From 58-81 sp012729145 (GTDB taxonomy: Bacteria > Synergistota > Synergistia > Synergistales > Thermovirgaceae), in the NCBI GenBank assembly GCA_040770625.1, contig JAXGIW010000002.1, positions 62,001 through 126,000 of the forward strand: 64,000 nucleotides of DNA, in the 5' to 3' direction. The stretch's first letter is position 1. Every line of letters starts with the position of its first letter. Below are positions 16,251 through 24,916 of the stretch, one piece after another. The notes beneath the pieces were generated by a model. That model saw only the letters and a program-made list of their open reading frames with translations, did no database searches and had not been told where the DNA came from. The translations under genes and the position numbers were made by a program.

Positions 16251-18086
16251 TTATATATGAAGGAGCATTTCAAGCTCTTCCAGGGTGGCTCCAAAAAGAT
16301 CCAGGGTAGTCCTGACAGGCTCAGGGCTGGTCATGTCGACCCCGGCATCCCGAAGGACCTCGATGGCGGGGGCTGACCTTCCTCTTTCCAGGAAACGAAG
16401 GAACCGGTCAGCGGCTGTTCTTCCCTCTTCGAGGATACTTCTTGAAAGCGCTGTCGCCGCCGAGTAACCCGTTGCGTACTGGTAGACGTAGAAGGGTGAG
16501 TAGAAGTGGGGTATGCGGGCCCACTCGATCTCTATCTCCCTGTCGAGTTCTACCGCCGGGCCGTAGTAGGCTTCGTTGAGATCCCTCCACAGGGTGCAGA
16601 ATGTCTCCGCCGTAGGGGCCTCGCCCCTTTCTGTCATTCCGTGAACCTCCCGTTCGAATTCGGCGAACATGGTCTGGCGGAAGACAGTCGTCCTGATCTG
16701 TTCAAGGCGATAGTTGAGGAGGTACATTCTTTCCTCGCGACTGGAGGCTGACCGGACAAGGTGGTCCAGGAGAAGGGCCTCGTTGGTAGTCGAGGCAACC
16801 TCGGCAATGAATATGGAGTGACCGGAGTATACAAAGGGTTGTTCCCTGTCGGTAAAGAACCTGTGGAGGGCATGCCCCATCTCGTGTGCCAGGGTGAAGA
16901 CATCCCTTATCCGGTCGTTGTAGTTGAGGAGGACATAGGGGTGAACAGGGTACGCTCCCCATGAATAGGCTCCACCCCTTTTCCCCCTGTTCTCGTAAAC
17001 GTCGATCCATCCTCCTGAAAAACCCTCGTCCAGGGCGGCCAGGTAGGCTCCACCCAGGGACTTTAGCCCATCTCTGACCATCTCCAGGGCATCACGGTAA
17101 GGTATATCCTGGCGGTACTCTTCCACCAGGGGTACGTAAAGGTCGAACATCCTTACCGGGGAAACATCCAGCACCTTCCCCCGGAGCTTTACATAGCGAT
17201 GGAGCAGATCGAGGCTTTCACGGACCCCGTCCACAAGGGAGGAGTAGACCGAAAGTGGAATATCGTCCCCGTGGAGGGCGGACTCGAGATCCGAGCCGAA
17301 TCCCCTTGCCCTTGAATAGAATAGCGAACCCCGCAGGGCAGAGTTAAGGGATGCCGTGAGGGTATTCCTGTACCGGTCGTAAGTTCCGAAGAGGTTGTTG
17401 TAGGCGTCCTCTCTGACCCTACGGTCACGGCTCTGCAGGAAGGTTCCGAAACGTTCCTCCGAGAAAGGGACCTCCCTCCCATTCTCATCGCGTACAGGGG
17501 GGAAGGTCATGTCCGCATTGGTGAGCATGGAGAAAATGTTCTCCGGAGCGTGAGCAAGCTCTCCTGACGCGGCCAGCAGTTCCTCCTCCCTCGAAGACAA
17601 CACATGTTCCCGCTTTCGAAGTATCTCTTCCAGGAAGAAACGATAGACCTCAAGATCCCCCTCTCGTTTCAGGAATTCCATGAGGGTTTCTTCGGGGATC
17701 TGGAGGATCTCCGGTGTGACGAAGGCTTCAGAACGCGATGCCGCTACCGCCAGGGAGGTTGCTCTTGCTGCGAAGGCCTGGCCTGCCGGATCTCTGGTAT
17801 CTTCATGGCTCTTCATGTGGGCGTAGGCGTACACCCTGGACGTCAGCTCGCCGATCCTGTCACAGAGCCTGAGGCATTCCAGCAGTGCCGAGGGCGAGGA
17901 AGAGAGCTTCGTCCTGAAGGCCTCAAGGGAATCCATGAGATCCCCTGCCTCTTTCAGGGCGTTCTCCCACTCGGTTGTGTCTCCAAAAAGGTCTTCAAGG
18001 GCCCATTTGAAGGTTTTCTCCAGATCTGACCTTTCGGGTATTGTACCTCTGCCTGCGTGGTCGCTGTCATGATCAGGGTCTTTCAT
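16251..18086 (-). CDS. pepF: Oligoendopeptidase F (M3 family zinc peptidase)
   Basis: A 611-residue cytoplasmic metallopeptidase that degrades medium-length peptides. The zinc site is seen as TLAHEMGHALHRFF (HEXXH, about residue 392), with the third ligand Glu in SIFIAEVASTTNEALL. The C-terminal YYGPAVELD and FYVYQYATGYSAATALS are PepF hallmarks. ATG at 18086 has an AGGAGA SD. Size equals the usual 600 residues. Peptide use fits an amino-acid-fermenting lifestyle. Confidence 0.96.
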   Translation of the reverse strand: MKDPDHDSDHAGRGTIPERSDLEKTFKWALEDLFGDTTEWENALKEAGDLMDSLEAFRTKLSSSPSALLECLRLCDRIGELTSRVYAYAHMKSHEDTRDPAGQAFAARATSLAVAASRSEAFVTPEILQIPEETLMEFLKREGDLEVYRFFLEEILRKREHVLSSREEELLAASGELAHAPENIFSMLTNADMTFPPVRDENGREVPFSEERFGTFLQSRDRRVREDAYNNLFGTYDRYRNTLTASLNSALRGSLFYSRARGFGSDLESALHGDDIPLSVYSSLVDGVRESLDLLHRYVKLRGKVLDVSPVRMFDLYVPLVEEYRQDIPYRDALEMVRDGLKSLGGAYLAALDEGFSGGWIDVYENRGKRGGAYSWGAYPVHPYVLLNYNDRIRDVFTLAHEMGHALHRFFTDREQPFVYSGHSIFIAEVASTTNEALLLDHLVRSASSREERMYLLNYRLEQIRTTVFRQTMFAEFEREVHGMTERGEAPTAETFCTLWRDLNEAYYGPAVELDREIEIEWARIPHFYSPFYVYQYATGYSAATALSRSILEEGRTAADRFLRFLERGRSAPAIEVLRDAGVDMTSPEPVRTTLDLFGATLEELEMLLHI

Positions 18087-18321
18087 CGTCAGGTCTCCTT
18101 CTGATCCTGCCCTGAAGGGTGAGGGGGATCCATGATGGGTGATCTTCCAGATAACCTAGATGCTAGCATAAGAAAGAACAAACTGCCTGACCTGTGATGG
18201 AAGTGAGAAGAAAGAGCCTCCCGGGATAACTCCGCTGTCAGAAAGAGAGAATTACCTGTGGGGGGGTAATAGGGTCTACAATAGATCATGACCATGCCGC
18301 GACAATCAAGGGGGAAGGTCG

Positions 18322-19047
18322 GTGCTGCAGGGATCTTTCGGATGGATCGCTCTTTTTGCTTTTCTGGCCGCTACTGTTAACGCCCTGGGCATCCTGGTGG
18401 TCTTCAGGTACAGGGAACAGGCCGAAAAGCTGATGCCATACCTGATGTGTTTCGCAGCGGGGGTCCTTATATCCACACCCCTGATGATAGCCCTCCCCGC
18501 AGCTCTGGAGAGGGATCCCCGCTCAGGATTCATGGCTCTTGGCGGGTTTTTGTTCATGTTCTTCTCCAACAAGGTTATCCGGCATTACACTCACGAGGAG
18601 GCACTGGCCTTCGGGATAACTGCCGCTCAGGGGATAGCGGTCCACTCGTTCGTGGACGGCATCGTCTATGCCGTCACCTTCGAGGTGAGCGTTCTGGTGG
18701 GGGTCCTCTCTGCAGGAGGACTCGTGGCACACGAGTTCGCGGAAGGAGTTATCACCTTCCTGATCCTCGTAAGGGGGGGAGTGAACAGAAGAGCAGCCAT
18801 GGTCTCCGCTTTCCTGATAGCATCCCTTACCACACCTCTCGGGGCCTTTGTGGCCTACCCCTTTATAAGACCCCTGAGTGGTGGCACCCTGGGGTTGCTG
18901 CTCGGATTCGTGTCTGGCGTGCTCATATATGTCTCTGCCTCGCACCTGCTCCCGGAGGCAAGGGGGCATGAAGAACGCCACTCACTTTTGGCTTTCATGG
19001 CAGGAGTGGTCCTTGCATCCTTTATTGTAATGACCCATGGACATTGA
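18322..19047 (+). CDS. ZIP family divalent metal transporter
   Basis: A 241-residue membrane protein with about eight hydrophobic segments. The two ZIP metal-binding helices are clear: HSFVDGIVYAVTFEV (about residue 110) and GLVAHEFAEGVITFLIL (about 135). ZIP proteins import or redistribute Zn, Mn or Fe. The loop between helices 3 and 4 is short. GTG at 18322 is preceded by GGGGGAAGG. It is divergent from pepF across a 235-base gap in which I see no other gene. Confidence 0.92.
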   Translation: MLQGSFGWIALFAFLAATVNALGILVVFRYREQAEKLMPYLMCFAAGVLISTPLMIALPAALERDPRSGFMALGGFLFMFFSNKVIRHYTHEEALAFGITAAQGIAVHSFVDGIVYAVTFEVSVLVGVLSAGGLVAHEFAEGVITFLILVRGGVNRRAAMVSAFLIASLTTPLGAFVAYPFIRPLSGGTLGLLLGFVSGVLIYVSASHLLPEARGHEERHSLLAFMAGVVLASFIVMTHGH

Positions 19048-19097
19048 ACGGCAGGGCAGGGTCCCTTCCTGGATGTTAACTTTATGGGGGGAGATGG

Positions 19098-19454
19098 ATG
19101 AGGCTGGAGAAGCGCTCAACGATAGCTGTTTTTCTGGCAGTCATGGTCCTTTTCAATCTTGCCTGCCAGAGTTTCGTTATGGCGGCAAATGCCTGGAGGG
19201 TGGATGTCTCTGAAGAGGCCATCGGGGGCTTCGGAAGGTTTATGGAGTTCGCCAGAGGTCTCTTCCGATCTGCCGAAGAGGATGGGGCTTCGGAAGGGTC
19301 GGGAAGCGAAAAGGCCTTTTCGACGAACCCCTTCGTCTATATCGCGGCCTTCTGGACAGAGATTGTGAACGCGCCAGAAGAAAGGTCTTTTTGGGAAAGG
19401 ATCATAGCCTTTCTTGAGGCGGTAAAGGTGAAGGGACGGGGAATGATCATGTAA
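19098..19454 (+). CDS. Hypothetical exported protein
   Basis: A 118-residue protein of unknown function. Residues 1-30 form a signal sequence or membrane anchor (STIAVFLAVMVLFNLACQSF, then VMAANA as a possible cleavage site). The LACQ stretch could be a weak lipobox. The rest is amphipathic with acidic and Ser/Gly-rich parts (SAEEDGASEGSGSEK) and an aromatic segment NPFVYIAAFWTEIVNAPEE. ATG at 19098 lies close after GGGGGGAG. Its stop codon abuts the large heptamer repeat region. No family is recognised. Confidence 0.65.
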   Translation: MRLEKRSTIAVFLAVMVLFNLACQSFVMAANAWRVDVSEEAIGGFGRFMEFARGLFRSAEEDGASEGSGSEKAFSTNPFVYIAAFWTEIVNAPEERSFWERIIAFLEAVKVKGRGMIM

Positions 19455-19711
19455 CTCGTGACTCGTGACGGGTGAAATCCGTAAACCGTGAATCGTGAAC
19501 CGAAAAACAGATCTTGCACCACAGAGAAAACAAGGTCACTATTGGGCAGAGTCTGGATCGTTGATCTTTTCTTGCCTTTTCCGTTCACCGTTCACTGTTT
19601 GCCGTTCACGCAGTTTACCCTTCGAGCATTGACCTTGGTTCAAACATTACGATTAACGACTCACGGTTCACGATTGACGGATCAAGATTTCCGATTCACA
19701 GATCACGGTCT
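19454..19711. repeat. Compound heptamer repeat region in inverted orientation
   Basis: This 294-base gap before ppnP holds three tracts of degenerate 7-base tandem units. From 19454 there are ACTCGTG, ACTCGTG, ACGGGTG and weaker units, ending in AATCGTGAACCG. At 19581-19608 there are CCGTTCA, CCGTTCA, CTGTTTG, CCGTTCA. At 19649-19711 nine units run without a break (ACGATTA, ACGACTC, ACGGTTC, ACGATTG, ACGGATC, AAGATTT, CCGATTC, ACAGATC, ACGGTCT). The first tract is in the opposite sense to the other two, so a long imperfect stem could form. No gene is seen in the gap. Confidence 0.85.
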
Positions 19712-19748
19712 TGTAAAAACGGTCCACTAAACGAAAGGAGGTCTCGCA

Positions 19749-20069
19749 ATGAAGGAAAAGTTCGAGAACGTTACTCTTGTAAGCAAGGCCAATGTCTATC
19801 TTGACGGCAAGGTGACCAGCAGGACCTTCTTCCTCCCCTCGGGAGAGAGGAAGACGGCGGGCATCTTCCTGCCCGGAGAGTACGAGTTCGGAACTAACGA
19901 GGCTGAAATAATGGATGTCGTTCAGGGTAGTGCGGAGGTACTGCTCCCCGGAGAGACGGAATGGAAAAAGTTCGGTCCCGGTGAGTGCTTCAGGATTCCT
20001 TCAAAGAGCTCCTTTAAACTAAAGATCGGGGAAGTTCTCGATTATATCTGCTCATACATCAAGGAGTGA
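19749..20069 (+). CDS. ppnP: Pyrimidine/purine nucleoside phosphorylase PpnP
   Basis: A 106-residue cupin-fold protein of the PpnP (YaiE, former DUF1255) family, which phosphorolyses several nucleosides. Typical blocks are FENVTLVSKANVYLDGKVTSRTF, GERKTAGIFLPGEYEFGTNEAEIMDVVQG, and GECFRIPSKSSFKLKI. Length is that of the family (about 94-106). ATG at 19749 has a near-perfect AAAGGAGG SD. It is followed by a hairpin terminator. Confidence 0.92.
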   Translation: MKEKFENVTLVSKANVYLDGKVTSRTFFLPSGERKTAGIFLPGEYEFGTNEAEIMDVVQGSAEVLLPGETEWKKFGPGECFRIPSKSSFKLKIGEVLDYICSYIKE

Positions 20070-20083
20070 CAAACCCTTCGTTG

Positions 20084-20115
20084 CTCCTGGGGGATAAGCC
20101 CGTCACCCCCAGGAG
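20084..20115. terminator. Hairpin terminator after ppnP
   Basis: Arms CTCCTGGGGG (20084-20093) and CCCCCAGGAG (20106-20115) with a 12-base loop lie between convergent genes. A T-run is weak. Confidence 0.65.
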
Positions 20116-20116
20116 T

Positions 20117-20362
20117 CTATCGGTTGGAGAAGTAGATGAAGAACATGACCCCCATGAAAAAACCTACCGACAAGGCTTTCACGATCCTTGAAGTATCCCT
20201 TCTTTCCGGTCTTTTCGGGTCGAAATATCCGGACGGGGATCCTGTTCTTTCTTTTTTACGTCTCTTCCCTGTAAATTTGTCCGCATAGGAATAAGTCAGG
20301 AAACCCGCACCCAGGCCCATAAAAACGGCGCCTGCCAGTGGCTGTAGCAAAGAACCGTCCAT
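20117..20362 (-). CDS. Small membrane protein, function unknown
   Basis: An 81-residue protein with two hydrophobic segments, LAGAVFMGLGAGFLTYSYA (residues 8-26) and ALSVGFFMGVMFFIYFSNR at the very end, linked by a strongly basic stretch (GKRRKKER, KRPERRDTSR). ATG at 20362 is preferred because GGAAGGGG lies just upstream. A longer frame reaching 20590 would cross a repeat tract and is unlikely. No family is recognised. It follows the UMF1-type transporter on the same strand after about 220 bases. Confidence 0.55.
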   Translation of the reverse strand: MDGSLLQPLAGAVFMGLGAGFLTYSYADKFTGKRRKKERTGSPSGYFDPKRPERRDTSRIVKALSVGFFMGVMFFIYFSNR

Positions 20363-20517
20363 CGGTCTACCCCTTCCCGGGAGGAGTCTTTCTCCTTCCA
20401 ATATTGCAGAGGCTATCCTTTCAGGGAAGACCGTGTCAAGGGCGACCTGTCGGGATGCCTTATTCGGGAGGATCCCCTGGGCGAAGATGTGATGGAAGGT
20501 GAGAAGAAAAACCCTTG

Positions 20518-20552
20518 AATCATAAATCGTGATTCGTGGATCGTGAACCGAA
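20518..20552. repeat. Heptamer repeat tract
   Basis: Five 7-base units in a row: AATCATA, AATCGTG, ATTCGTG, GATCGTG, AACCGAA. The end of the tract (TCGTGAACCGAAAA) matches the end of the first tract near 19490-19505, about 1 kb away. Confidence 0.8.
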
Positions 20553-20586
20553 AAGGCTGGAAAAGAAAGCGGCAGGAAGGACAGGA

Positions 20587-21888
20587 TCAAGCGCGTACCC
20601 TGTCGCTGCGCTTGGGGCTCCCGTCATCATTCCCTGCCTCGTTCATCCCCTTGTCGACATCCACCTTGCGGAGCAGGAAGATCCCTCCTGCGAAGAAAAG
20701 GATCAGGGAGACTATCCCCATACGGGTGGAGCCGGTGAGTTGCGTCAGAACCGCAAAAAGGGCAGGTCCGGCCACTCCCGAGAATTTGCTGAATATGTCG
20801 TAAAGGGCGAAGAACTCCCCCGTCCTTGCCCGGGGGACCATTACGCCGTAAGTGCTCCGGCTGATGGCCTGGACACCTCCCTGGACCATTCCTACAGCAA
20901 TGGCCAGGACCCAGAAGTGCCATGCCCTTTCCAGGAAGAAGGCGCCGAAAGAAATGACACCGTACCATATCAGCCCTATGGTTATTGCCGCCTTGCCCCC
21001 CACCCTTAGGGAGAGTTTCCCGAAGAGGATGGAGAAGGGGGCTCCGACGAACTGGGTGGCGAGAAGGGCCCCAACGAGGTGCAGCATCCCTATACCTTTC
21101 TCGGCACCGTAGATGGCGGCCATCTTCATTATCGTGCCGACGCCGTCGTTATAAAGCCAGAAAGCGACCAGGAAAACCAGTAATTCCCGGTAGCGCCTGA
21201 TGTTCCTCAGGGTCTCCGCCAGTTGACCGAACCCCCGGGTAAGTACGTGCACCCCTTCAACTGCACCGTTGACCTCGACAACCGGCTCCGGGACAAGGAC
21301 CATCAAGGGTATCGTGAAGGCGATCCACCACAGCCCGACGGACAGGAAAGACAATCTTGCTCCAAGGCCTCCCGGGAGAAGAACCACCGCTGCAATGTTG
21401 GCGGCAAGTAGTGCGCCTCCCCCAAGATATCCCCATGCGTACCCTCTGGACGATATCTCGTCGATCCTGCCATGGGGGGCGATGTGGGGGAGAAGTGAGT
21501 CGTAGAAGATCATGGACAGGGAAAACCCCAGGCTTCCAAGGGCGTAAAGAGCCAGTGCCCTCATCCAGTCGCCGTATCCGACGGTGAAAAGGAAACCCGT
21601 AGAAACTGCCCCCAGGAGCGTGAAGAAAAGCAGGAACCGTTTCTTCAGTCCCCCTATGTCAGCCATGCTCCCAAGGACCGGAGCCAATGAAGCCCCTATC
21701 AGAAGAGCAAGGGATGATGTGTACCCCCAAAGGGCAGCTGGGGAGTTGGGTGCCAGTCCGGCAGCTGCCACCTCCCTGAAGTACACTGGCAGGAGGGCCG
21801 CCATTATGGTGGTCGCGAAGGCAGAATTCCCGGCATCATAGAGGCACCAGGCCTTTACCTGTTTCTCTTTGCAGCTGTCAGATCTCAT
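20587..21888 (-). CDS. UMF1/Atg22-family MFS transporter
   Basis: A 433-residue membrane protein of the UMF1 branch of the major facilitators (related to yeast Atg22 vacuolar effluxers). The N-terminus CLYDAGNSAFATTIMAALLPVYF is the family hallmark (WALYDWANSAF type). FSLSMIFYDSLLPHI, ISSRGYAWGYLGGG, and the QAISRSTYGVMVPRARTGEFFALYDIFSKFSGVAGP block are also conserved. Members may export amino acids. ATG at 21888 was chosen at the start of homology, although its AAGGAAAGG SD is about 14 bases away. It is divergent from the DAK2-DegV gene. Confidence 0.88.
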   Translation of the reverse strand: MRSDSCKEKQVKAWCLYDAGNSAFATTIMAALLPVYFREVAAAGLAPNSPAALWGYTSSLALLIGASLAPVLGSMADIGGLKKRFLLFFTLLGAVSTGFLFTVGYGDWMRALALYALGSLGFSLSMIFYDSLLPHIAPHGRIDEISSRGYAWGYLGGGALLAANIAAVVLLPGGLGARLSFLSVGLWWIAFTIPLMVLVPEPVVEVNGAVEGVHVLTRGFGQLAETLRNIRRYRELLVFLVAFWLYNDGVGTIMKMAAIYGAEKGIGMLHLVGALLATQFVGAPFSILFGKLSLRVGGKAAITIGLIWYGVISFGAFFLERAWHFWVLAIAVGMVQGGVQAISRSTYGVMVPRARTGEFFALYDIFSKFSGVAGPALFAVLTQLTGSTRMGIVSLILFFAGGIFLLRKVDVDKGMNEAGNDDGSPKRSDRVRA

Positions 21889-22034
21889 AGGGACAATTCT
21901 AACCTTTCCTTCAACGGGGGGCATCCCGGATAAGGGCCTTTTTGCCGACAGACCGAAAGGGCTTTTTTTGGTATCCTTGACCGGGTATTTCCTGAAGGAT
22001 CTACCGGAGCCGAAAATATACAAGAGGTGGATAC

Positions 22035-23810
22035 ATGAAGATAAGAACCCTTGATGGGCCGCGCCTCCACAGGGGGTTCTCTGCCGGCGCCCTCAACGTA
22101 AGGGCAAGGCAGGAGGTCCTGAACAGCATGAACGTCTTCCCGGTCCCCGACGGGGACACGGGGACGAACCTCGCAGCGACCGTTCAATCCGTTTCGGAAG
22201 GGACGGTGATCAGCCGTTCCCTTTCGGAGACGAGTTCCTCCATGGCAGACGCCGCCCTCATGGGGGCCCGCGGCAACTCTGGCCTTATTTTCGCCCAGTT
22301 CCTCTACGGGTTCTCCCAGGGGTCCGGTGGTCGGGAAGAGCTGGACGTTAAGGCCTTCGGCAAGGCCGTATCCGGGGCAATACCCTATGCCAGGGAGGCT
22401 CTAAGCAAGCCTGTGGAGGGAACTATCCTGACGGTGATGGAGGACTGGGCCTCAGAGGTGGGAGCACTCGCCAGGCGCTACAGTGATTTTGCCCATATCC
22501 TGCCCGGATCGTTGGAAGTGGCCAGAAAGTCCCTTAAAGAGACACCTTCGAGACTACCGGTCCTTGCGAAGGCAGGGGTTCTCGATGCCGGCGCCCAGGG
22601 GTTCGTGGATTTCCTGGAGGGGATAGTCTCCTTCCTTGAGAGCGGTGATCTCAGACAGTTCTCGAAGCTGTCAGGGACACCGTCGATCCAGCACATCCAC
22701 GAGGACTTTCAGGATAACGAACCTTCCTTCAGGTACTGTACCGAGGCACTCCTCTGTGGAGAGAGGATGGACATCAAGACCATAAGGGCCGAGATGCAGC
22801 CCTTTGGGGACTCCCTCATCGTCGGCGGGCACGGGGGGAAGGTCAGGGTTCATATCCATACTGACACCCCTGACCGGCTGTTCTTCACGATCAAGAAACA
22901 CGGTGCCCTCACCCAGCAGAAAGCCGATGACATGAGGCGACAGGTTGATGTCTGCAGGAAAAGGATGCACTCCGTGGCCCTTGTAACGGACTCCACCTGT
23001 GATCTGCCCCAGGAATTCCTTGACAGGAACCAGATCCACGTGGTTCCTCTCCGCCTGGCTTTTGGGGAGAGCGTCTTTATCGACAGGGTGACCATATCCT
23101 CCGAACAGTTCTACACTCTCCTGGAAGAGTCCGGAGAGAGGCCTGTAAGTTCCCAACCCTCCATCTCCGACTTCGAAAGGACCTACCGGTTCCTCCTCGA
23201 GCACTACAACTCGGTCATTGCTGTGCATATCTCGTCTAAGCTGAGCGGGACATGGAACGCCAGCAGGGCTGCCGCAGAAAAGGTGGGGGGGATGATCACC
23301 GTGATCGATTCCAGGACGGCTTCAGCTCCTCTGGGCCTGCTGGTCATGAGGGCTGCCCAGGCCCTGAACGAAGGGAAAGGCCACGAGGAGACCGTCTCCC
23401 TTATCGAGGCCGGGATCCCTGGAGCGAAGATCTTTGTCAGCCTGAAGACCCTGAAGTATATGGTCAGGGGGGGGAGAGTAAGCCCAGCCAAGGGACTTCT
23501 TGCGACCCTTCTTAACCTGAAGCCGATAATCACCGTAAACGAAGAGGGCTTCGCCAGATCCCTCGGACAGACCAGGGGCTGGGAGGCCAACGTCAACAAG
23601 ATCCGTGAGATCATAGACCAGGAGTGCCGGAGAGCAAGGGTCTGGAACTATTGCGTCGTTCATGCCCATTCTCCGGCTTCGGCTGAGGCGGCCGCTTCCG
23701 GAATGCGGGAGATCGTTGGAAGTGATCCCGCTTACGTAATGGACATATCACCTGTCCTTGGGGCCCATTCAGGGATAGGTTCAGTGGCCGTAGGGATCCT
23801 GGTGGAATAG
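22035..23810 (+). CDS. DAK2-DegV fusion: fatty-acid-kinase-like ATPase domain joined to a fatty-acid-binding DegV domain
   Basis: A 591-residue soluble protein. Residues 1 to about 200 are a DAK2 (DhaL-like) nucleotide domain with NSMNVFPVPDGDTGTNLAATV and GARGNSGLIFAQFLYGF, the Mg-ATP site of FakA. Residues about 210-305 form a linker domain (GEGME-like: RYCTEALLCGERMD, GDSLIVGGHGGKVRVHIHTD). Residues about 312-591 are a complete DegV/FakB fold (VALVTDSTCDLPQEFLDRNQIHVVPLRL, SSKLSGTWNASRAAAE, GGRVSPAKGLLATLLNLKPIITV). In Staphylococcus FakA phosphorylates fatty acids held by separate FakB proteins. Here both are in one chain. It starts an apparent operon with the next two genes. Confidence 0.9.
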   Translation: MKIRTLDGPRLHRGFSAGALNVRARQEVLNSMNVFPVPDGDTGTNLAATVQSVSEGTVISRSLSETSSSMADAALMGARGNSGLIFAQFLYGFSQGSGGREELDVKAFGKAVSGAIPYAREALSKPVEGTILTVMEDWASEVGALARRYSDFAHILPGSLEVARKSLKETPSRLPVLAKAGVLDAGAQGFVDFLEGIVSFLESGDLRQFSKLSGTPSIQHIHEDFQDNEPSFRYCTEALLCGERMDIKTIRAEMQPFGDSLIVGGHGGKVRVHIHTDTPDRLFFTIKKHGALTQQKADDMRRQVDVCRKRMHSVALVTDSTCDLPQEFLDRNQIHVVPLRLAFGESVFIDRVTISSEQFYTLLEESGERPVSSQPSISDFERTYRFLLEHYNSVIAVHISSKLSGTWNASRAAAEKVGGMITVIDSRTASAPLGLLVMRAAQALNEGKGHEETVSLIEAGIPGAKIFVSLKTLKYMVRGGRVSPAKGLLATLLNLKPIITVNEEGFARSLGQTRGWEANVNKIREIIDQECRRARVWNYCVVHAHSPASAEAAASGMREIVGSDPAYVMDISPVLGAHSGIGSVAVGILVE

Positions 23811-23818
23811 AGGTCGAT

Positions 23819-24139
23819 ATGGGAGATATCAGGAAGAACCCTTCGGAAGACGACAAGAAACAGGTTACGGAACGCCTTGCGGAAGTGATCGAGAGATCCC
23901 GGGTAATGGCCAACCTCGAGATACTGCTGGACAGACGTAAACTGATCTGGAACAACTTCCTTGCCGGACTGGCAAAGGGTGTTGGTTTCGGGGTGGGGTT
24001 GACAGTCCTTGCTGCGGTGGTCATATACTTTCTGGTGATCGTTCTCAAGTCCATTGTCGCGTTGAACATCCCTGTGATCGGTAACTATATCGCCGACCTG
24101 GTCCAGCTGGTTCAGGATCAGATCCAGAATCAGCGCTGA
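23819..24139 (+). CDS. DUF5665-like membrane protein
   Basis: A 106-residue protein. The N-terminal half is charged and probably helical (VTERLAEVIERSRVMANLEIL). The motif RRKLIWNNFLAGLAKGVGFGVGLTVLAA leads into one or two membrane segments (residues 50-85), and the tail NIPVIGNYIADLVQLVQDQI is amphipathic. This pattern matches DUF5665 proteins of unknown function in Gram-positive and related bacteria. ATG at 23819 is eight bases after the fusion gene, so it is probably cotranscribed. Confidence 0.75.
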   Translation: MGDIRKNPSEDDKKQVTERLAEVIERSRVMANLEILLDRRKLIWNNFLAGLAKGVGFGVGLTVLAAVVIYFLVIVLKSIVALNIPVIGNYIADLVQLVQDQIQNQR

Positions 24140-24206
24140 AAGGCCTTGCCGGTGACCTGTCAGGGGGCGGTGGGTCCTCATGTCGTTAAAGGAGGAGGGG
24201 CAGTCC

Positions 24207-24842
24207 ATGTTCTCAACGAGGCGGAGGAAGTGGTCTCTTCCGGGCGCCTTTGTCGTTGTTATGATCCTTTCAGCTCTGGGGCTGGGAGGCTATCTGTTGC
24301 TGGAGAGGTTGTCGCCAGCAAGAACCCGGGCCATTCAGGCGGCAGAGGATCAACGTATCGCCCCGGCGGAACAGGACCAGCATCCTGCCCCTGATGCTGA
24401 CAGGATAGAGGTTTTCGTAGCAGAGAACGGTCTTGAGGAAAGTTTCTGGATCCTCATAGGGAAGGGCTGTTTCGAACTCTCCACGTGGAACGGTACAGAA
24501 AGGGAGGCAGTTTTTCCGATCGCTGTCGGAGAGAACCCGGGCAACAAGGAGAGGGTGGGGGACAGGAGAACCCCTGAAGGAGTTTTCCGCGTCGAAAGGA
24601 CCCACGATTCCAGGACCTGGGTCCATGATTTCGGAGACGGGAAGGGACCTGTCGAAGGGGCTTACGGGCCTTTCTTCATAAGGCTTGAGACGGGGTGGAA
24701 GGGGATAGGGATACACGGAACTCATGACCCTTCTTCACTGGGTAAAATGGTTACCGAGGGTTGCATAAGGATGAGCAACGAGGCGGTCATGGAGATCGTC
24801 GAAAGATCCGTACCCGGAACAGTCGTGATAATAGAACCCTGA
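24207..24842 (+). CDS. L,D-transpeptidase (YkuD domain), membrane-anchored
   Basis: A 211-residue cell-envelope enzyme. An N-terminal membrane anchor (FVVVMILSALGLGGYLLLE, residues 12-32) is followed by a linker and a YkuD domain (about 65-211). The catalytic motif is visible as IHGTHDPSSLGKMVTEGCIRMSNE, with nucleophilic Cys in the EGCIRMSN stretch and the upstream His. Such enzymes form 3-3 peptidoglycan cross-links or attach lipoproteins. ATG at 24207 is set by AAAGGAGGAGGGG; an upstream ATG at 24180 precedes this SD and is rejected. Confidence 0.92.
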   Translation: MFSTRRRKWSLPGAFVVVMILSALGLGGYLLLERLSPARTRAIQAAEDQRIAPAEQDQHPAPDADRIEVFVAENGLEESFWILIGKGCFELSTWNGTEREAVFPIAVGENPGNKERVGDRRTPEGVFRVERTHDSRTWVHDFGDGKGPVEGAYGPFFIRLETGWKGIGIHGTHDPSSLGKMVTEGCIRMSNEAVMEIVERSVPGTVVIIEP

Positions 24843-24916
24843 GGATATCTGGAAAGCAGGCCCGATCCGTACCGCGGAAGGCGGGAAGAAAAAAACGATC
24901 AAGGAGAGTGGTCCCA

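Noticed and set aside
19454..19711. CRISPR array
   Set aside because: Units are only 7 bases, degenerate and contiguous, without spacers or cas genes.
20363..20590. Long N-terminal extension of the small membrane protein
   Set aside because: It would translate the heptamer tract and lacks an SD; ATG at 20362 has one.
24761..24916. Longer N-terminus for the aminotransferase
   Set aside because: It would overlap the L,D-transpeptidase out of frame; GTG at 24917 has a good SD and starts at the homology.
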